38,062 nt of DNA, from the NCBI RefSeq assembly GCF_003852405.1, contig NZ_QAJM01000003.1, positions 326,671 to 364,732 of the forward strand, given 5' to 3'. Below the pieces are notes generated by a model that worked only from the letters and a program-made list of their open reading frames with translations, searched no databases and had not been told where the DNA came from. The stretch is from Pseudomonas sp. KBW05 (lineage in GTDB: Bacteria; Pseudomonadota; Gammaproteobacteria; Pseudomonadales; Pseudomonadaceae). Each line of letters opens with the position of its first letter. The stretch's first letter is position 1. The position numbers were made by a program, and so were the translations under genes. Below, piece by piece: positions 19,992-29,284 of this stretch.

Positions 19992-21140
19992 TCAGATTCG
20001 ATTCACAGCAATCAGCGGCAAATCGTCGGCGGCATTCGCTTCGCGCCCGGCGATGTAACGCTCACTGCGGCGGGTGCGGTCCATCACCTGTCCGACCAAT
20101 TGGCCACAGGCGGCGTCGATGTCTTCACCACGGGTGGTGCGGACGGTGACGTTGTAGCCAGCCTGGTGCAGTTGATCCTGGAAACGGCGGATGGCGTTGT
20201 TGCTCGGCCGCTCGTAGCCAGAATGGGGAAACGGGTTGAACGGGATCAGGTTGATCTTGCACGGGGTGTTCTTGAGCAACTCGATCATCTCGACAGCGTG
20301 CTCAACCTTGTCGTTGATGTCCTTGAGCATTGTGTACTCAATGGTCAACACGCGTTTCTCGCCCAAGGTCGCCATGTAACGCTGGCAGGATTCGAGCAGC
20401 ATCTTAAGCGGATACTTCTTGTTGATCGGCACCAATTGGTTACGCAATGCGTCATTGGGTGCGTGCAGCGACAACGCCAGGGAGACGTCGATGTGCTTGG
20501 CCAGCTCATCGATCATCGGTACCACGCCGGAGGTCGACAGGGTCACGCGGCGCTTGGAGATGCCGTAGCCCAGGTCGTCCATCATCAGGTGCATGGCCGC
20601 GATGACGTTGTCGAAGTTCAGCAGCGGCTCACCCATGCCCATCATCACCACGTTGGTGATGGCACGGTCGACGGTTGCCGGGACGCTGCCAAAGGATTTG
20701 TTGGCAATCCACACCTGGCCGATGACTTCGGCGGCAGTGAGGTTGCTATTGAAGCCTTGCTTGCCGGTGGAGCAGAAACTGCAATCCAGGGCACAGCCTG
20801 CCTGGGACGAAACGCACAAGGTGCCGCGTTTGCCCTGGGGAATGTACACGGTCTCGACGCAGCTGCCGGACGCCACGCGCACGACCCACTTACGGGTGCC
20901 GTCGCTGGAGATGTCCTCGCTGACCACTTCAGGACCACGGACCTCAGCAATGGCCTTGAGCTTGTCGCGCAAGGCCTTGCTGACGTTCGTCATGGCATCG
21001 AAATCGTCGACGCCAAAGTGGTGAATCCATTTCATTACCTGACCGGCACGGAAACGCTTCTCCCCGATTGAGTCGAAGAATTTCTCCATTTCCGGCTGGG
21101 TCAGACCCAGCAGGTTGGTTTTAACAGTCGATGTAGTCAT
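19992..21140 (-). CDS. rlmN: Dual-specificity RNA methyltransferase RlmN (23S A2503 / tRNA A37)
   Basis: Radical SAM enzyme making 2-methyladenosine in 23S rRNA and certain tRNAs. The 382-residue protein has the CxxxCxxC cluster motif C116/C120/C123 (CALDCSFCS) and the methyl-carrying C345 (DIDAACGQL). [12 protein letters not shown] at about 168-179 is the SAM-binding GEP loop. It follows ndk by 29 bp. It needs a [4Fe-4S] cluster. Confidence 0.97.
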   Translation of the reverse strand: MTTSTVKTNLLGLTQPEMEKFFDSIGEKRFRAGQVMKWIHHFGVDDFDAMTNVSKALRDKLKAIAEVRGPEVVSEDISSDGTRKWVVRVASGSCVETVYIPQGKRGTLCVSSQAGCALDCSFCSTGKQGFNSNLTAAEVIGQVWIANKSFGSVPATVDRAITNVVMMGMGEPLLNFDNVIAAMHLMMDDLGYGISKRRVTLSTSGVVPMIDELAKHIDVSLALSLHAPNDALRNQLVPINKKYPLKMLLESCQRYMATLGEKRVLTIEYTMLKDINDKVEHAVEMIELLKNTPCKINLIPFNPFPHSGYERPSNNAIRRFQDQLHQAGYNVTVRTTRGEDIDAACGQLVGQVMDRTRRSERYIAGREANAADDLPLIAVNRI

Positions 21141-21169
21141 GGATTCACCCTCACTCTTTAAGCCAATGC

Positions 21170-21595
21170 TTAGCGAGCGGTTACTTCAGTAGCAGCGAAA
21201 AAGTACGAGATTTCGCGAGCAGCGGCGGCTTCGGAGTCCGAACCGTGTACAGCGTTGGCGTCGATGGATTCAGCGAAGTCAGCACGGATGGTGCCGGCAG
21301 CAGCTTCTTTAGGGTTGGTAGCACCCATCAGCTCACGGTTCAGAGCGATAGCGTTTTCACCTTCCAGAACCTGAACAACAACAGGACCGGAAATCATGAA
21401 GGCAACCAGGTCGCCGAAGAAACCACGAGCGCTGTGCTCAGCGTAGAAGCCTTCAGCTTCAGCTTTGGACAGTTGCTTGAGTTTCGAAGCTACAACCTTC
21501 AGGCCGGCTTTTTCGAAACGAGTGGTGATCTCGCCGATGACGTTTTTTGCAACAGCGTCAGGCTTGATGATGGAGAAAGTACGTTGAACAGCCAT
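21170..21595 (-). CDS. ndk: Nucleoside diphosphate kinase
   Basis: Transfers the gamma-phosphate between nucleoside tri- and diphosphates through a phosphohistidine. It has 141 residues with H117 in NAVHGSDS and the N-terminal [11 protein letters not shown]. First gene after the isc-operon terminator; it probably starts a new transcript that continues into rlmN. Confidence 0.98.
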   Translation of the reverse strand: MAVQRTFSIIKPDAVAKNVIGEITTRFEKAGLKVVASKLKQLSKAEAEGFYAEHSARGFFGDLVAFMISGPVVVQVLEGENAIALNRELMGATNPKEAAAGTIRADFAESIDANAVHGSDSEAAAAREISYFFAATEVTAR

Positions 21596-21623
21596 GGTGT
21601 AACTCCAGAAACGGTAATTTACG

Positions 21624-21654
21624 AAAAATTAAACCCGCGAATTATACGCGGGTT
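21624..21654 (-). terminator. Terminator of the isc operon
   Basis: On the minus strand the 8-bp stem AACCCGCG/CGCGGGTT encloses a 7-base loop and is followed by TAATTTTTCG. It lies 30 bases after the iscX stop. The loop holds TATAAT on the minus strand, see findings. Confidence 0.82.
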
Positions 21655-21683
21655 ATTGGGTATTGCCTAACCTGCGGGGACGA

Positions 21684-21884
21684 TCAGTCGATTTCTTCGA
21701 TCCAGAGCTGCTGGACCGCTTCCAAGACCTTCTCGCCACAGCGACCAGAAGTATTGTCGAAATCAGGCAGCTCCATGATCCAGCGCTGCAGATCAACGAA
21801 GTTGACCGTCAGCGGACTCACGTCCGGCTTGGCTTCAGCGAGCTCTTCAGCAATGCGCTGTACATCATTCCAACCATAACTCAT
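21684..21884 (-). CDS. iscX: Fe-S assembly protein IscX (YfhJ)
   Basis: A 66-residue acidic protein that binds IscS and iron and modulates cluster assembly in the family. Sequence begins MSYGWNDVQRIAEELAE and contains VNFVDLQRWIMELPDFD, typical of IscX. The frame is open further upstream within fdx, but ATG 21882-21884 gives the family length. Last gene of the isc operon, 14 bp after fdx. Confidence 0.95.
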   Translation of the reverse strand: MSYGWNDVQRIAEELAEAKPDVSPLTVNFVDLQRWIMELPDFDNTSGRCGEKVLEAVQQLWIEEID

Positions 21885-21898
21885 GACAGTTCTACCAA

Positions 21899-22240
21899 TC
21901 AGTGCGGCGCTTCGGCCGCATGGTTGAGCGAATATTTCGGAATTTCGACAGTGATGTCTTCGGTCCCGACCTTTGCCTGACAGCTTAGGCGCGAATGTGC
22001 CTCCAGGCCCCATGCGCGATCAAGAAAGTCCTCTTCCAGCTCGTCAGCTTCTTCCAGGGTGTTGAAGCCCTCGCGGATGATGCAGTGACACGTGGTGCAG
22101 GCGCAGACGCCGCCGCAGGCACTTTCGATCTCGATGTGGTTGTCATGGGCGACTTCGAGGATGGACTTGCCGGTCTCAGCCTCCACGACCATACCGTCCG
22201 GGCAATGCTCGGCGTGTGGCAGAAAAATGACCTGCGGCAT
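21899..22240 (-). CDS. fdx: ISC-type [2Fe-2S] ferredoxin
   Basis: Electron donor to the IscU scaffold during cluster assembly. It has 113 residues with cluster ligands C42, C48, C51 and C87 (ACGGVCACTTCHC and LSCQAK). It starts 3 bp after the hscA stop, as in E. coli. Confidence 0.97.
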   Translation of the reverse strand: MPQVIFLPHAEHCPDGMVVEAETGKSILEVAHDNHIEIESACGGVCACTTCHCIIREGFNTLEEADELEEDFLDRAWGLEAHSRLSCQAKVGTEDITVEIPKYSLNHAAEAPH

Positions 22241-22243
22241 TAA

Positions 22244-24106
22244 TTATTCCTCGATTTCATTCAGGTTGCGTCCCGCCAGGGCGGCTTTCACCGTCTGGTC
22301 CATGCGGCGGGCAGCGAAGGCATCGGTCACTTGCGACAGGCGCTTGGTCTGCTGCTCGATGGCATAACCATCGGTGCCTTTCATCAATTCGGCCAGTTCC
22401 TGCATCTGCAGGTCGATGACCATGCGCTCTTCAGCGTCCAGCAGGCGCTCGCCATCGACCTCAAGAGCGCCCTGCACGGCTTCGAGCAGGCGCTGGGCAT
22501 CCACTTGTTGCTCACGCAATACACGGGCGACCTTGTCGTCACCGGCGTACTGGAACGAGTCCTTGAGCATCTTGGCGATTTCGCCGTCGGTGAGGCCGTA
22601 GGACGGCTTGACCTGGATGCTGGCTTCAACGCCCGAGGCCAGCTCACGCGCCGCAACGCTGAGCAGGCCATCGGCGTCGACCTGGAAGGTCACGCGAATC
22701 TTCGCCGCACCGGCCACCATCGCCGGGATGCCGCGCAATTCGAAGCGCGCCAGGGAGCGGCAGTCGCTGATCAGCTCGCGCTCGCCTTGCAGCACATGAA
22801 TCATCATGGCCGTCTGGCCATCTTTGTAAGTGGTGAAGTCCTGGGCGCGGGCAACGGGGATGGTGGTGTTGCGTGGAATCACCTTCTCCATCAGGCCGCC
22901 CATGGTTTCCAGGCCCAGGGACAACGGAATCACGTCGAGCAGCAGCAGCTCGCCACCGTCGCGCTTGTTGCCGGCCAGGGTGTCGGCCTGGATCGCGGCG
23001 CCGATGGCGACTACTTGATCCGGGTCGATTTCAGTCAACGGCTGGCGACCAAAGGCCTCGGCGACGGCTTCCCGAACACGCGGCACGCGGGTGGAACCGC
23101 CGACCATGACCACGGCACCGACATCTTCCAGCTCGATACCGGAATCACGTACGGCGCGGCGACAGGCTTTCAGGCTGCGGGCGACCATCGGCTCGATCAA
23201 CGCATCGAAGGCTTCGCGGGTCAGTTGAGCCGACCAGTTACCGTAGGAAACTTCAACGGACGCAGCATCGGTCAGCGCTTCTTTAGCGGCGCAGGCGGTT
23301 TGCAGCAGGTTGCGCTGCGCACCCGGGTCCAGGTCAGCGGACAGACCGGCACTGGTAATGATCCAGCCAGCGATGGCGTGGTCGAAGTCATCGCCGCCTA
23401 GGGCGCTGTCGCCACCGGTGGCCAGCACCTCGAAAACACCGCCGGTGAGGCGCAGGATCGAAATATCAAAGGTACCGCCGCCGAGGTCGTAGATCGCGAC
23501 CAAACCTTCGGCGTGCTGATCCAGGCCGTAAGCCACTGCAGCAGCCGTCGGCTCGTTGAGCAGGCGCAGCACGTTCAGGCCGGCGAGTTTTGCCGCATCC
23601 TTGGTGGCTTGGCGCTGGGCGTCATCGAAATAGGCTGGAACCGTAATCACCGCCCCTACCAACTCGCCGCCCAAGGTGGATTCCGCGCGCTGGCGCAGCA
23701 CCTTGAGGATATCGGCCGACACTTCCACCGGGCTTTTCGGGCCCTGGACAGTGTCGATGAATGGCATATGGGATTCGCCGCCGACAAAGCGGTACGGCAG
23801 CTGCTCGCCCAATTGCTTGACGTCGGACAAACCACGACCCATCAAGCGCTTGACCGACAGCACGGTGTTCAAGGGATCGGTAGACGCGGCCAATTTGGCC
23901 GACTCGCCGACTTCGGTGCGATCCGCGTGATAACGCACGGCGGACGGCAGGATCACCTGGCCATCGGCGTCGGGCAGCGGCTCGGACAGGCCGCTGCGCA
24001 AGGCAGCAACCAGAGAATTGGTGGTGCCCAGGTCAATCCCGACCGCCAGGCGACGCTGGTGCGGTTGTGGGCTTTGGCCGGGTTCGGCGATTTGCAGTAG
24101 GGCCAT
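22244..24106 (-). CDS. hscA: Fe-S assembly Hsp70 chaperone HscA
   Basis: Specialised Hsp70 that, with HscB, releases clusters from IscU to acceptor proteins. The 620 residues match the family. The nucleotide-binding domain has [12 protein letters not shown] at 23-34 and [15 protein letters not shown] near 200. A substrate-binding domain and helical lid follow. The extended N-terminus before the first beta strand is a normal HscA feature distinguishing it from DnaK. Its start is 53 bp after the hscB stop. Confidence 0.97.
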   Translation of the reverse strand: MALLQIAEPGQSPQPHQRRLAVGIDLGTTNSLVAALRSGLSEPLPDADGQVILPSAVRYHADRTEVGESAKLAASTDPLNTVLSVKRLMGRGLSDVKQLGEQLPYRFVGGESHMPFIDTVQGPKSPVEVSADILKVLRQRAESTLGGELVGAVITVPAYFDDAQRQATKDAAKLAGLNVLRLLNEPTAAAVAYGLDQHAEGLVAIYDLGGGTFDISILRLTGGVFEVLATGGDSALGGDDFDHAIAGWIITSAGLSADLDPGAQRNLLQTACAAKEALTDAASVEVSYGNWSAQLTREAFDALIEPMVARSLKACRRAVRDSGIELEDVGAVVMVGGSTRVPRVREAVAEAFGRQPLTEIDPDQVVAIGAAIQADTLAGNKRDGGELLLLDVIPLSLGLETMGGLMEKVIPRNTTIPVARAQDFTTYKDGQTAMMIHVLQGERELISDCRSLARFELRGIPAMVAGAAKIRVTFQVDADGLLSVAARELASGVEASIQVKPSYGLTDGEIAKMLKDSFQYAGDDKVARVLREQQVDAQRLLEAVQGALEVDGERLLDAEERMVIDLQMQELAELMKGTDGYAIEQQTKRLSQVTDAFAARRMDQTVKAALAGRNLNEIEE

Positions 24107-24159
24107 GGTAATCAGGTCTTATCTGTCTATCAGGCGTGCATCACGGGCAGCACACTGGG

Positions 24160-24681
24160 TTAATCGTCGAGGCGCTCTTCTAGCTGGCGCACTTCGTAGG
24201 TGAGCTTGTCGAGGAACTGCATACGCCGCATCAGGCGTTCGGCCTGTTCACGTTGCGCTGCATCATCCCAACAGGCTGCGAAGCTTTCGTTGAGCTCATC
24301 CTGGGCCGTTTTCAGACGACGCTTGAAGACTGCGACACCGGCCAGATCGGCTTCGTCCTGCAAGTCTTCGAGTTCTTCGCGCCACTGCATCTGCTGCATC
24401 AGGAAGTCGGGATCATGCACCGTGACTTCCAGCGGCAGCTCTCCACCGTTCATCGCGAGCAGGTAACGCGCGCGTTTGGGCGGATTTTTCAGGGTCTGAT
24501 AAGCCTCGTTGAGGCTGGCCGACTTCTCCAGAGCAACACGTTGCTCGCGCTCGGAGGCGTCAGCAAAGCGGTCTGGATGCACCCCACGCGCCAACTCTCG
24601 GTAGCGCGTGGCAAGCTGCTCAAGGTCCAGCCGAAAGCTCGGCTGCAGCTCGAATAAAGCGAAATGACAAGGAGTACCCAC
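24160..24681 (-). CDS. hscB: Fe-S assembly J-protein HscB
   Basis: Co-chaperone presenting IscU to HscA. It has 173 residues: an N-terminal J domain with HPD at 35-37, then a three-helix IscU-binding domain. The start is GTG 24679-24681 (GTG GGT ACT CCC), with TGAGG seven bases upstream formed partly by the iscA stop codon. The longer open frame would overlap iscA and lacks family support. Confidence 0.95.
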   Translation of the reverse strand: MGTPCHFALFELQPSFRLDLEQLATRYRELARGVHPDRFADASEREQRVALEKSASLNEAYQTLKNPPKRARYLLAMNGGELPLEVTVHDPDFLMQQMQWREELEDLQDEADLAGVAVFKRRLKTAQDELNESFAACWDDAAQREQAERLMRRMQFLDKLTYEVRQLEERLDD

Positions 24682-24689
24682 GAATAGCC

Positions 24690-25013
24690 TCAGATGTTGA
24701 AGCTTTCGCCGCAGCCACACTCACCGCGTACGTTGGGGTTGTTGAACTTGAAGCCTTCGTTCAACCCTTCCTTGACGAAATCGAGCTCGGTGCCGTCCAG
24801 GTAGGTCAGGCTTTTAGGGTCGATGATCACTTTTTCGCCGTGACTTTCGAACACCTGGTCTTCCGCAACTACCTCGTCGACGAACTCCAGCACATAGGCA
24901 AGGCCGGAACAGCCCGTGGTGCGTACACCCAGACGAATCCCCTCACCTTTACCGCGCCCATTCAGGGAGCGGCGAATGTGCTGCGCAGCCGCTTCTGTCA
25001 TGCTGATAGCCAT
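24690..25013 (-). CDS. iscA: Iron-sulfur assembly protein IscA
   Basis: A-type carrier that receives clusters or iron and passes them to target proteins. It has 107 residues with the three invariant cysteines C35, C99 and C101 (GCSGLAY and GECGCGESF). ATG 25011-25013 gives [13 protein letters not shown]; an upstream in-frame start would add eight unusual residues. Confidence 0.96.
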   Translation of the reverse strand: MAISMTEAAAQHIRRSLNGRGKGEGIRLGVRTTGCSGLAYVLEFVDEVVAEDQVFESHGEKVIIDPKSLTYLDGTELDFVKEGLNEGFKFNNPNVRGECGCGESFNI

Positions 25014-25041
25014 CGTTGACTCCTTACTCGTCGCCAAATGC

Positions 25042-25428
25042 TTAGATCAAGCCTTTCTTCTGCTTGTAGTCGCGAACGGCCGCCTTGATGGCGTCTTCAG
25101 CGAGTACGGAGCAGTGGATTTTCACTGGCGGCAGGGCCAGTTCTTCGGCCAGCTGGGTGTTGCTGATGGTGACAGCCTCATCCAGGGTCTTGCCTTTCAT
25201 CCATTCGGTCGCCAGGGAGCTGGAGGCGATGGCCGAACCGCAGCCGTAGGTCTTGAACTTGGCGTCTTCGATAACGCCCGCCTCGTTGACCTTGATCTGC
25301 AGGCGCATCACATCGCCGCACGCCGGAGCGCCGACCATGCCGGTGCCGACATCTGGGTCTTCCGCGTCCATCTTGCCGACGTTACGCGGGTTTTCGTAGT
25401 GGTCGATGACCTTTTCGCTGTAAGCCAT
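25042..25428 (-). CDS. iscU: Fe-S cluster scaffold IscU
   Basis: Scaffold on which IscS-derived sulfur and iron are assembled. It has 128 residues with ligands C37, C63 and C106 and the HscA recognition motif LPPVK at 99-103. It is separated from iscS by a 99-bp gap with overlapping inverted repeats. Confidence 0.98.
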   Translation of the reverse strand: MAYSEKVIDHYENPRNVGKMDAEDPDVGTGMVGAPACGDVMRLQIKVNEAGVIEDAKFKTYGCGSAIASSSLATEWMKGKTLDEAVTISNTQLAEELALPPVKIHCSVLAEDAIKAAVRDYKQKKGLI

Positions 25429-25466
25429 GGTACTGAATCCTCACTCATCAGGGCCGCTCTGAAACC

Positions 25467-25518
25467 CTGTAGACACGCCTGCGTTTTCCGCCACGTGCCT
25501 ACAGAGCCGGGGTGGCGG
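25467..25518 (-). other. Overlapping inverted repeats between iscS and iscU
   Basis: Stem 1 pairs CTGTAGACACG (25467-25477) with CGTGCCTACAG (25494-25504), one mismatch in eleven. Stem 2 pairs CCGCCAC (25488-25494) with GTGGCGG (25512-25518). The left arm of stem 2 is inside the loop of stem 1 and they share base 25494, so the RNA may form one or the other, or a pseudoknot. No T-run. Possible processing or differential-expression element. Confidence 0.5.
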
Positions 25519-25527
25519 CTTCTATAT

Positions 25528-26742
25528 TTAGTGTGCCGCCCACTCGATCTTGGAAATATCGACACCGTCTTTGTACATGTCCCACAGTGGCGACAGAACA
25601 CGCAGCTTGTTCACGGCTTCGCAGACTTTCTGCGCGGCGTAGTCAACTTGCTCTTCGGTGGTGAAACGGCCGAACGTAAAGCGGATCGAGCTGTGTGCCA
25701 GTTCATCGTTGCGGCCCAGGGCGCGCAGCACGTAGGACGGCTCAAGGGAAGCCGAGGTGCAGGCCGAACCGGACGAAACCGCCAGGTCCTTGAGCGCCAT
25801 GATCAGCGACTCGCCTTCGACGTAGTTGAAGCTCAAATTCAGGTTGTGCGGTACACGGGCGGTCATGCTGCCGTTGATGTACAGCTCTTCAAGGTTCTCG
25901 ACCTGCTTGTAGAAGCGGTCGCTCAGAGCCTTGATACGAATATTTTCGGCAGCCATGTCTTCCTTGGCTACGCGGAAGGCTTCGCCCATGCCCACGATCT
26001 GGTGGGTCGCCAGGGTGCCCGAACGCATGCCGCGCTCGTGACCGCCGCCGTGCATGGTGGCTTCGATGCGCACGCGCGGCTTGCGGCTCACGTACAGCGC
26101 GCCGATGCCTTTAGGGCCGTAGGTCTTGTGGGCAGAGAACGACATCAGGTCGACTTTCAGCTTCGACAGGTCGATATCGACCTTGCCGGTGGACTGAGCA
26201 GCGTCGACGTGCAGCAGGATGCCCTTGGAACGGGTCAGCTCGCCGATGGCCGCGATGTCGTTGATGGTGCCGATTTCGTTGTTCACGTGGATCACGGAAA
26301 CCAGGATGGTGTCTTCACGCAGCGCGGCTTCGATCATTGCCGGGGTGACGATACCGTCGGTGGTCGGCTCAAGGTAAGTCACCTCAAAGCCTTCACGCTC
26401 CAGTTGGCGCATGGTGTCGAGGACAGCCTTGTGCTCAATCTTGGTGGTGATCAGGTGCTTGCCTTTGGTCGCGTAGAAATGCGCCGCGCCCTTGATTGCC
26501 AGGTTGTCGGATTCGGTAGCACCGGAGGTCCAGACGATTTCGCGTGGATCGGCGTTAACCAGATCAGCGACTTGGCGACGAGCGTTCTCGACCGCTTCCT
26601 CGGCTTTCCAGCCAAACACGTGGGAACGGGAGGCCGGGTTGCCGAAGTTTCCGTCAACCAGCAGGCATTCGCTCATCTTTTGCGCGACACGCGGATCAAC
26701 CGGGGTGGTCGCAGAGTAATCAAGGTAAATCGGCAATTTCAT
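25528..26742 (-). CDS. iscS: Cysteine desulfurase IscS
   Basis: PLP enzyme converting cysteine to alanine and delivering persulfide sulfur to IscU, tRNA thiolation and other pathways. The 404 residues and active-site numbering equal E. coli: PLP lysine K206 ([10 protein letters not shown]) and catalytic C328 ([10 protein letters not shown]). [19 protein letters not shown] is the standard start. 50 bp downstream of iscR. Confidence 0.98.
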   Translation of the reverse strand: MKLPIYLDYSATTPVDPRVAQKMSECLLVDGNFGNPASRSHVFGWKAEEAVENARRQVADLVNADPREIVWTSGATESDNLAIKGAAHFYATKGKHLITTKIEHKAVLDTMRQLEREGFEVTYLEPTTDGIVTPAMIEAALREDTILVSVIHVNNEIGTINDIAAIGELTRSKGILLHVDAAQSTGKVDIDLSKLKVDLMSFSAHKTYGPKGIGALYVSRKPRVRIEATMHGGGHERGMRSGTLATHQIVGMGEAFRVAKEDMAAENIRIKALSDRFYKQVENLEELYINGSMTARVPHNLNLSFNYVEGESLIMALKDLAVSSGSACTSASLEPSYVLRALGRNDELAHSSIRFTFGRFTTEEQVDYAAQKVCEAVNKLRVLSPLWDMYKDGVDISKIEWAAH

Positions 26743-26792
26743 GGACTTTCTCCTAAATCAGGCTGGCTGGCGTGCCGTTAGCTCTTCGGCTG

Positions 26793-27284
26793 TCACTCGA
26801 CGGCGGACGCTTCAATCTTGTCCAGACGCGGCGCCTTGGTGTTGCAACGGCGCTGGTCCTGACGCTGGGCTACTTCTTGCACCTCACGGCGAGTCACAAG
26901 ATCAGCCAAGCTGATACCACTCAAAAACTCATGGATCTGCAGGCTCAAGTCACACCACAGGTGGTGTGTCAGGCAGGTGTCGCCGGCGTGGCAATCACCC
27001 AGGCCCTGGCACTTGGTGGCATCGACGGATTCATTGACCGCGTCGATCACCTGGGCGACCTGGATGCCTTGCATGTCGCGGGAAAGCTGATAGCCACCCC
27101 CTGGCCCACGCACGCTGGAAACCAAATTGCTGCGGCGCAGCTTGGCGAACAGTTGCTCAAGGTAGGACAGGGAAATGCCTTGGCGCTCGGAGATATCGGC
27201 CAGGGACACCGGCCCAGTTTGCGCGTGCAAAGCCAAGTCGAGCATGGCAGTCACCGCGTATCGGCCTTTTGTAGTCAGTCTCAT
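26793..27284 (-). CDS. iscR: Fe-S cluster-responsive regulator IscR
   Basis: Rrf2-family repressor holding a [2Fe-2S] cluster; the holo form represses the isc operon, the apo form binds other sites. It has 163 residues with cluster ligands C92, C98, C104 and H107 and an N-terminal winged helix with [18 protein letters not shown]. The frame is open 39 codons further upstream, but that would run through the IscR boxes and promoter; ATG 27282-27284 is correct. Confidence 0.97.
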   Translation of the reverse strand: MRLTTKGRYAVTAMLDLALHAQTGPVSLADISERQGISLSYLEQLFAKLRRSNLVSSVRGPGGGYQLSRDMQGIQVAQVIDAVNESVDATKCQGLGDCHAGDTCLTHHLWCDLSLQIHEFLSGISLADLVTRREVQEVAQRQDQRRCNTKAPRLDKIEASAVE

Positions 27285-27317
27285 GGACAAGTACCAAGGT
27301 GTTTCAGAATGGGAGCG

Positions 27318-27350
27318 AGTATGCGATTCCCGAGTATTTAAGTCAACTAT
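27318..27350 (-). promoter_or_regulatory. iscR promoter with overlapping type 1 IscR box
   Basis: On the minus strand -35 TTGACT (27341-27346) and -10 CATACT (27318-27323) are 17 bases apart. The -35 lies within a 25-base site (27326-27350) beginning ATAGTTGACT and ending ACTCGGGAAT, which closely matches the E. coli iscR box as I remember it. Binding there would block polymerase, consistent with autorepression. Confidence 0.8.
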
Positions 27351-27351
27351 A

Positions 27352-27376
27352 AGACCTAGTACTTTAGTCAGGATTA
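27352..27376 (-). promoter_or_regulatory. Probable second IscR box
   Basis: Immediately upstream of the first box, minus-strand TAATCCTGACTAAAG followed by TACTAGGTCT aligns with the type 1 pattern (central GACT, A/T-rich middle, TACT). It is a weaker match than the promoter-proximal site. Tandem boxes are also found before E. coli iscR. Confidence 0.5.
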
Positions 27377-27471
27377 CCCGTAAAAAGGGCGCGCGAATCA
27401 TAGCAGGATGGGGTGGGGAGGAACAGCAGCTTCAGGCCTGGACAGGGACTGCAAGACCAATGGGGATCAAA

Positions 27472-27560
27472 TGTGGGAGCTGGCTTGCCTGCGATAGCGG
27501 TCTGCCAGCTTACTTGTAGGTAGCTGACCCACCGCTATCGCAGGCAAGCCAGCTCCCACA
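27472..27560. repeat. REP doublet (REPIN) 3, variant type
   Basis: Two perfectly complementary 30-base arms (27472-27501 and 27531-27560) carry the variant core GTGGGAGCTGGCTTGCCTGC rather than the GCGGGCTTGCTCGC core of the other three. It lies 23 bases after the cysE stop, upstream of iscR. It is a different subfamily, probably mobilised by a different RAYT. Confidence 0.88.
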
Positions 27561-27583
27561 GGGTTATGTATCGGCCTTTGGAA

Positions 27584-28366
27584 CTAACCCGCCTTGGTAG
27601 CCGCTTCGTCCTTGATCTCGGCGAAGTCCTCTTCGCGCAATTCAGGCAAGTCCTTGGCGCAATAGGGGCTGCCCAGATCCTTCAAGGCGCCGCACATGCC
27701 ATCCAGCTTGCCGTCGACCGCTTGCAGATGATCGAGCAACTGGCCAATGGCACGCGCCACAGGGTCGGGCATGTCTTCGCTGACGCCGTAGGCATCGAAG
27801 CCGATCTTCTCGGCCATGGCCTTGCGCTTGGCTTCTTGCTCGTCGCCGACTTCCGGCTTGACGATAATCCGCCCAGGAATACCGACCACCGTTGCGCCAG
27901 GCGGCACGGCCTTGGTCACCACGGCATTGGAACCCACCTTGGCACCTGCACCGACCGTGAACGGACCGAGCACCTTGGCGCCCGCCCCCACTACCACGCC
28001 ATCACCCAGCGTCGGGTGACGCTTGCCTTTGTTCCAACTGGTACCGCCAAGGGTTACGCCCTGATAGAGCGTCACGTCATCGCCAATTTCGGCGGTCTCG
28101 CCGATCACGATGCCCATGCCATGGTCGATGAAGAAGCGACGCCCCACCTTGGCGCCTGGATGGATCTCGATCCCGGTCATCCAGCGACCAAAGTTCGACA
28201 CCAACCGCGCCAGCCATTTCCAGCCCATACCCCACAGGGCGCCGGACAGGCGGTGAATCCAGATGGCGTGCATGCCCGGGTAGCAGGTCAGCACTTCAAA
28301 GGCGTTGCGCGCCGCCGGGTCCCGGTGGAAAACACTCTGGATATCTTCTCGCAGACGCTCGAACAT
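27584..28366 (-). CDS. cysE: Serine O-acetyltransferase
   Basis: Acetylates serine to O-acetylserine, the first step of cysteine synthesis. It has 260 residues: a helical N-terminal region, then left-handed parallel beta-helix hexapeptide repeats (about 65-180) with active-site H82 (FIDHGMG) and H117 ([12 protein letters not shown]). The C-terminal 80 residues form an extra acidic, probably helical extension beyond the core of short-type SATs. It starts 2 bp after the trmJ stop and precedes iscR, so cysteine production and cysteine desulfuration genes are neighbours, as in Azotobacter (known from memory). Confidence 0.95.
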   Translation of the reverse strand: MFERLREDIQSVFHRDPAARNAFEVLTCYPGMHAIWIHRLSGALWGMGWKWLARLVSNFGRWMTGIEIHPGAKVGRRFFIDHGMGIVIGETAEIGDDVTLYQGVTLGGTSWNKGKRHPTLGDGVVVGAGAKVLGPFTVGAGAKVGSNAVVTKAVPPGATVVGIPGRIIVKPEVGDEQEAKRKAMAEKIGFDAYGVSEDMPDPVARAIGQLLDHLQAVDGKLDGMCGALKDLGSPYCAKDLPELREEDFAEIKDEAATKAG

Positions 28367-28368
28367 TT

Positions 28369-29139
28369 TTAATCCTTCCGCTTTAGAAGCTCGCCACGGG
28401 CCGCTTTCTGGGTTTCCGTGAGGATGCCACGCAATATATTCATTTCCGCCCGGCTGACCGAGCTACGCCCGTACAAGCGACGCAGGCGCGCCATCAAGTG
28501 CCGTGGTTTTTCCGGATCGAGGAATTCGATGGCCACCAGGGTTTGCTCCAGGTGCTCATAGAACCGCTCCAGCTCATCCATGGTGGCCAACTCGCCACTT
28601 TTGGTCGAAGCCACTTCGTCCTTTTCCACTTTGCTTGGCTGACCTTCGGCGGCCAGCCAGGCCATACGCACTTCGTACGTCAACACCTGCACCGCTGCCC
28701 CGAGGTTCAGCGAGCTGAACTCAGGGTCTGATGGAATGTGCACGTGGTAATGACATCGCTGCAGCTCGTCATTGGTGAGCCCGGAGTCTTCACGGCCGAA
28801 TACCAGGGCGATTTCAGCGCCACCAGCGGCCTCTTCCACCACTTTGGTGCCGCACTCACGCGGGTCCAGCAGCGGCCAGGGAATGCGACGGTCGCGGGCG
28901 CTGGTGCCCAGCACCAGATTGCAGCCGACCAACGCGTCCTCCAAGGTGGCGACAACTTGGGCTTTTTCCAGGATGTCATTGGCGCCGGACGCGCGAGCAT
29001 CGGCCTCGTGATGCGGGAACACGCGTGGTTCGACCAGCACCAGGCGCGTCAGCCCCATGTTTTTCATGGCTCGCGCCACCCCACCGATATTGCCGGGATG
29101 ACTGGTATTGACCAAGACGACACGAATGTTTTGCAGCAA
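28369..29139 (-). CDS. trmJ: tRNA (cytidine/uridine-32 2'-O)-methyltransferase TrmJ
   Basis: SPOUT-family RNA methyltransferase modifying the anticodon loop position 32. At 256 residues it has the typical [20 protein letters not shown] start, [28 protein letters not shown] and the knot region [15 protein letters not shown]. The start codon is TTG 29137-29139 (MLQNIRVV), with GAGAG upstream; no ATG or GTG in frame would keep the N-terminal motif. Divergent from suhB. Confidence 0.95.
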   Translation of the reverse strand: MLQNIRVVLVNTSHPGNIGGVARAMKNMGLTRLVLVEPRVFPHHEADARASGANDILEKAQVVATLEDALVGCNLVLGTSARDRRIPWPLLDPRECGTKVVEEAAGGAEIALVFGREDSGLTNDELQRCHYHVHIPSDPEFSSLNLGAAVQVLTYEVRMAWLAAEGQPSKVEKDEVASTKSGELATMDELERFYEHLEQTLVAIEFLDPEKPRHLMARLRRLYGRSSVSRAEMNILRGILTETQKAARGELLKRKD

Positions 29140-29220
29140 GGGAGGCGCTCTCGGACACGGGAAAGGGGAGCAAATCTTACAGAACCGCCTAAGGTTATGC
29201 CATGAAAGCTAACGTCGTCC

Positions 29221-29248
29221 TTCACCTGAAGAAAGTTTCTGCTAGAAT
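29221..29248 (+). promoter_or_regulatory. suhB promoter
   Basis: TTCACC (29221-29226) and TAGAAT (29243-29248) are 16 bases apart; the -10 is preceded by TGC, an extended -10 element. The suhB start codon is 37 bases downstream of the -10. Confidence 0.65.
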
Positions 29249-29284
29249 GCTCGGCTTTCTTTAACAACCTTAGGTGACACATCC

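Noticed and set aside
24916-26781. 621-codon open frame on the plus strand opposite iscS-iscU-iscA
   Set aside because: It spans three certain minus-strand genes and their gaps, and the translation shows no domain.
27285-27401. 39-codon N-terminal extension of iscR
   Set aside because: It crosses the promoter and IscR boxes, and IscR family members start at [11 protein letters not shown].
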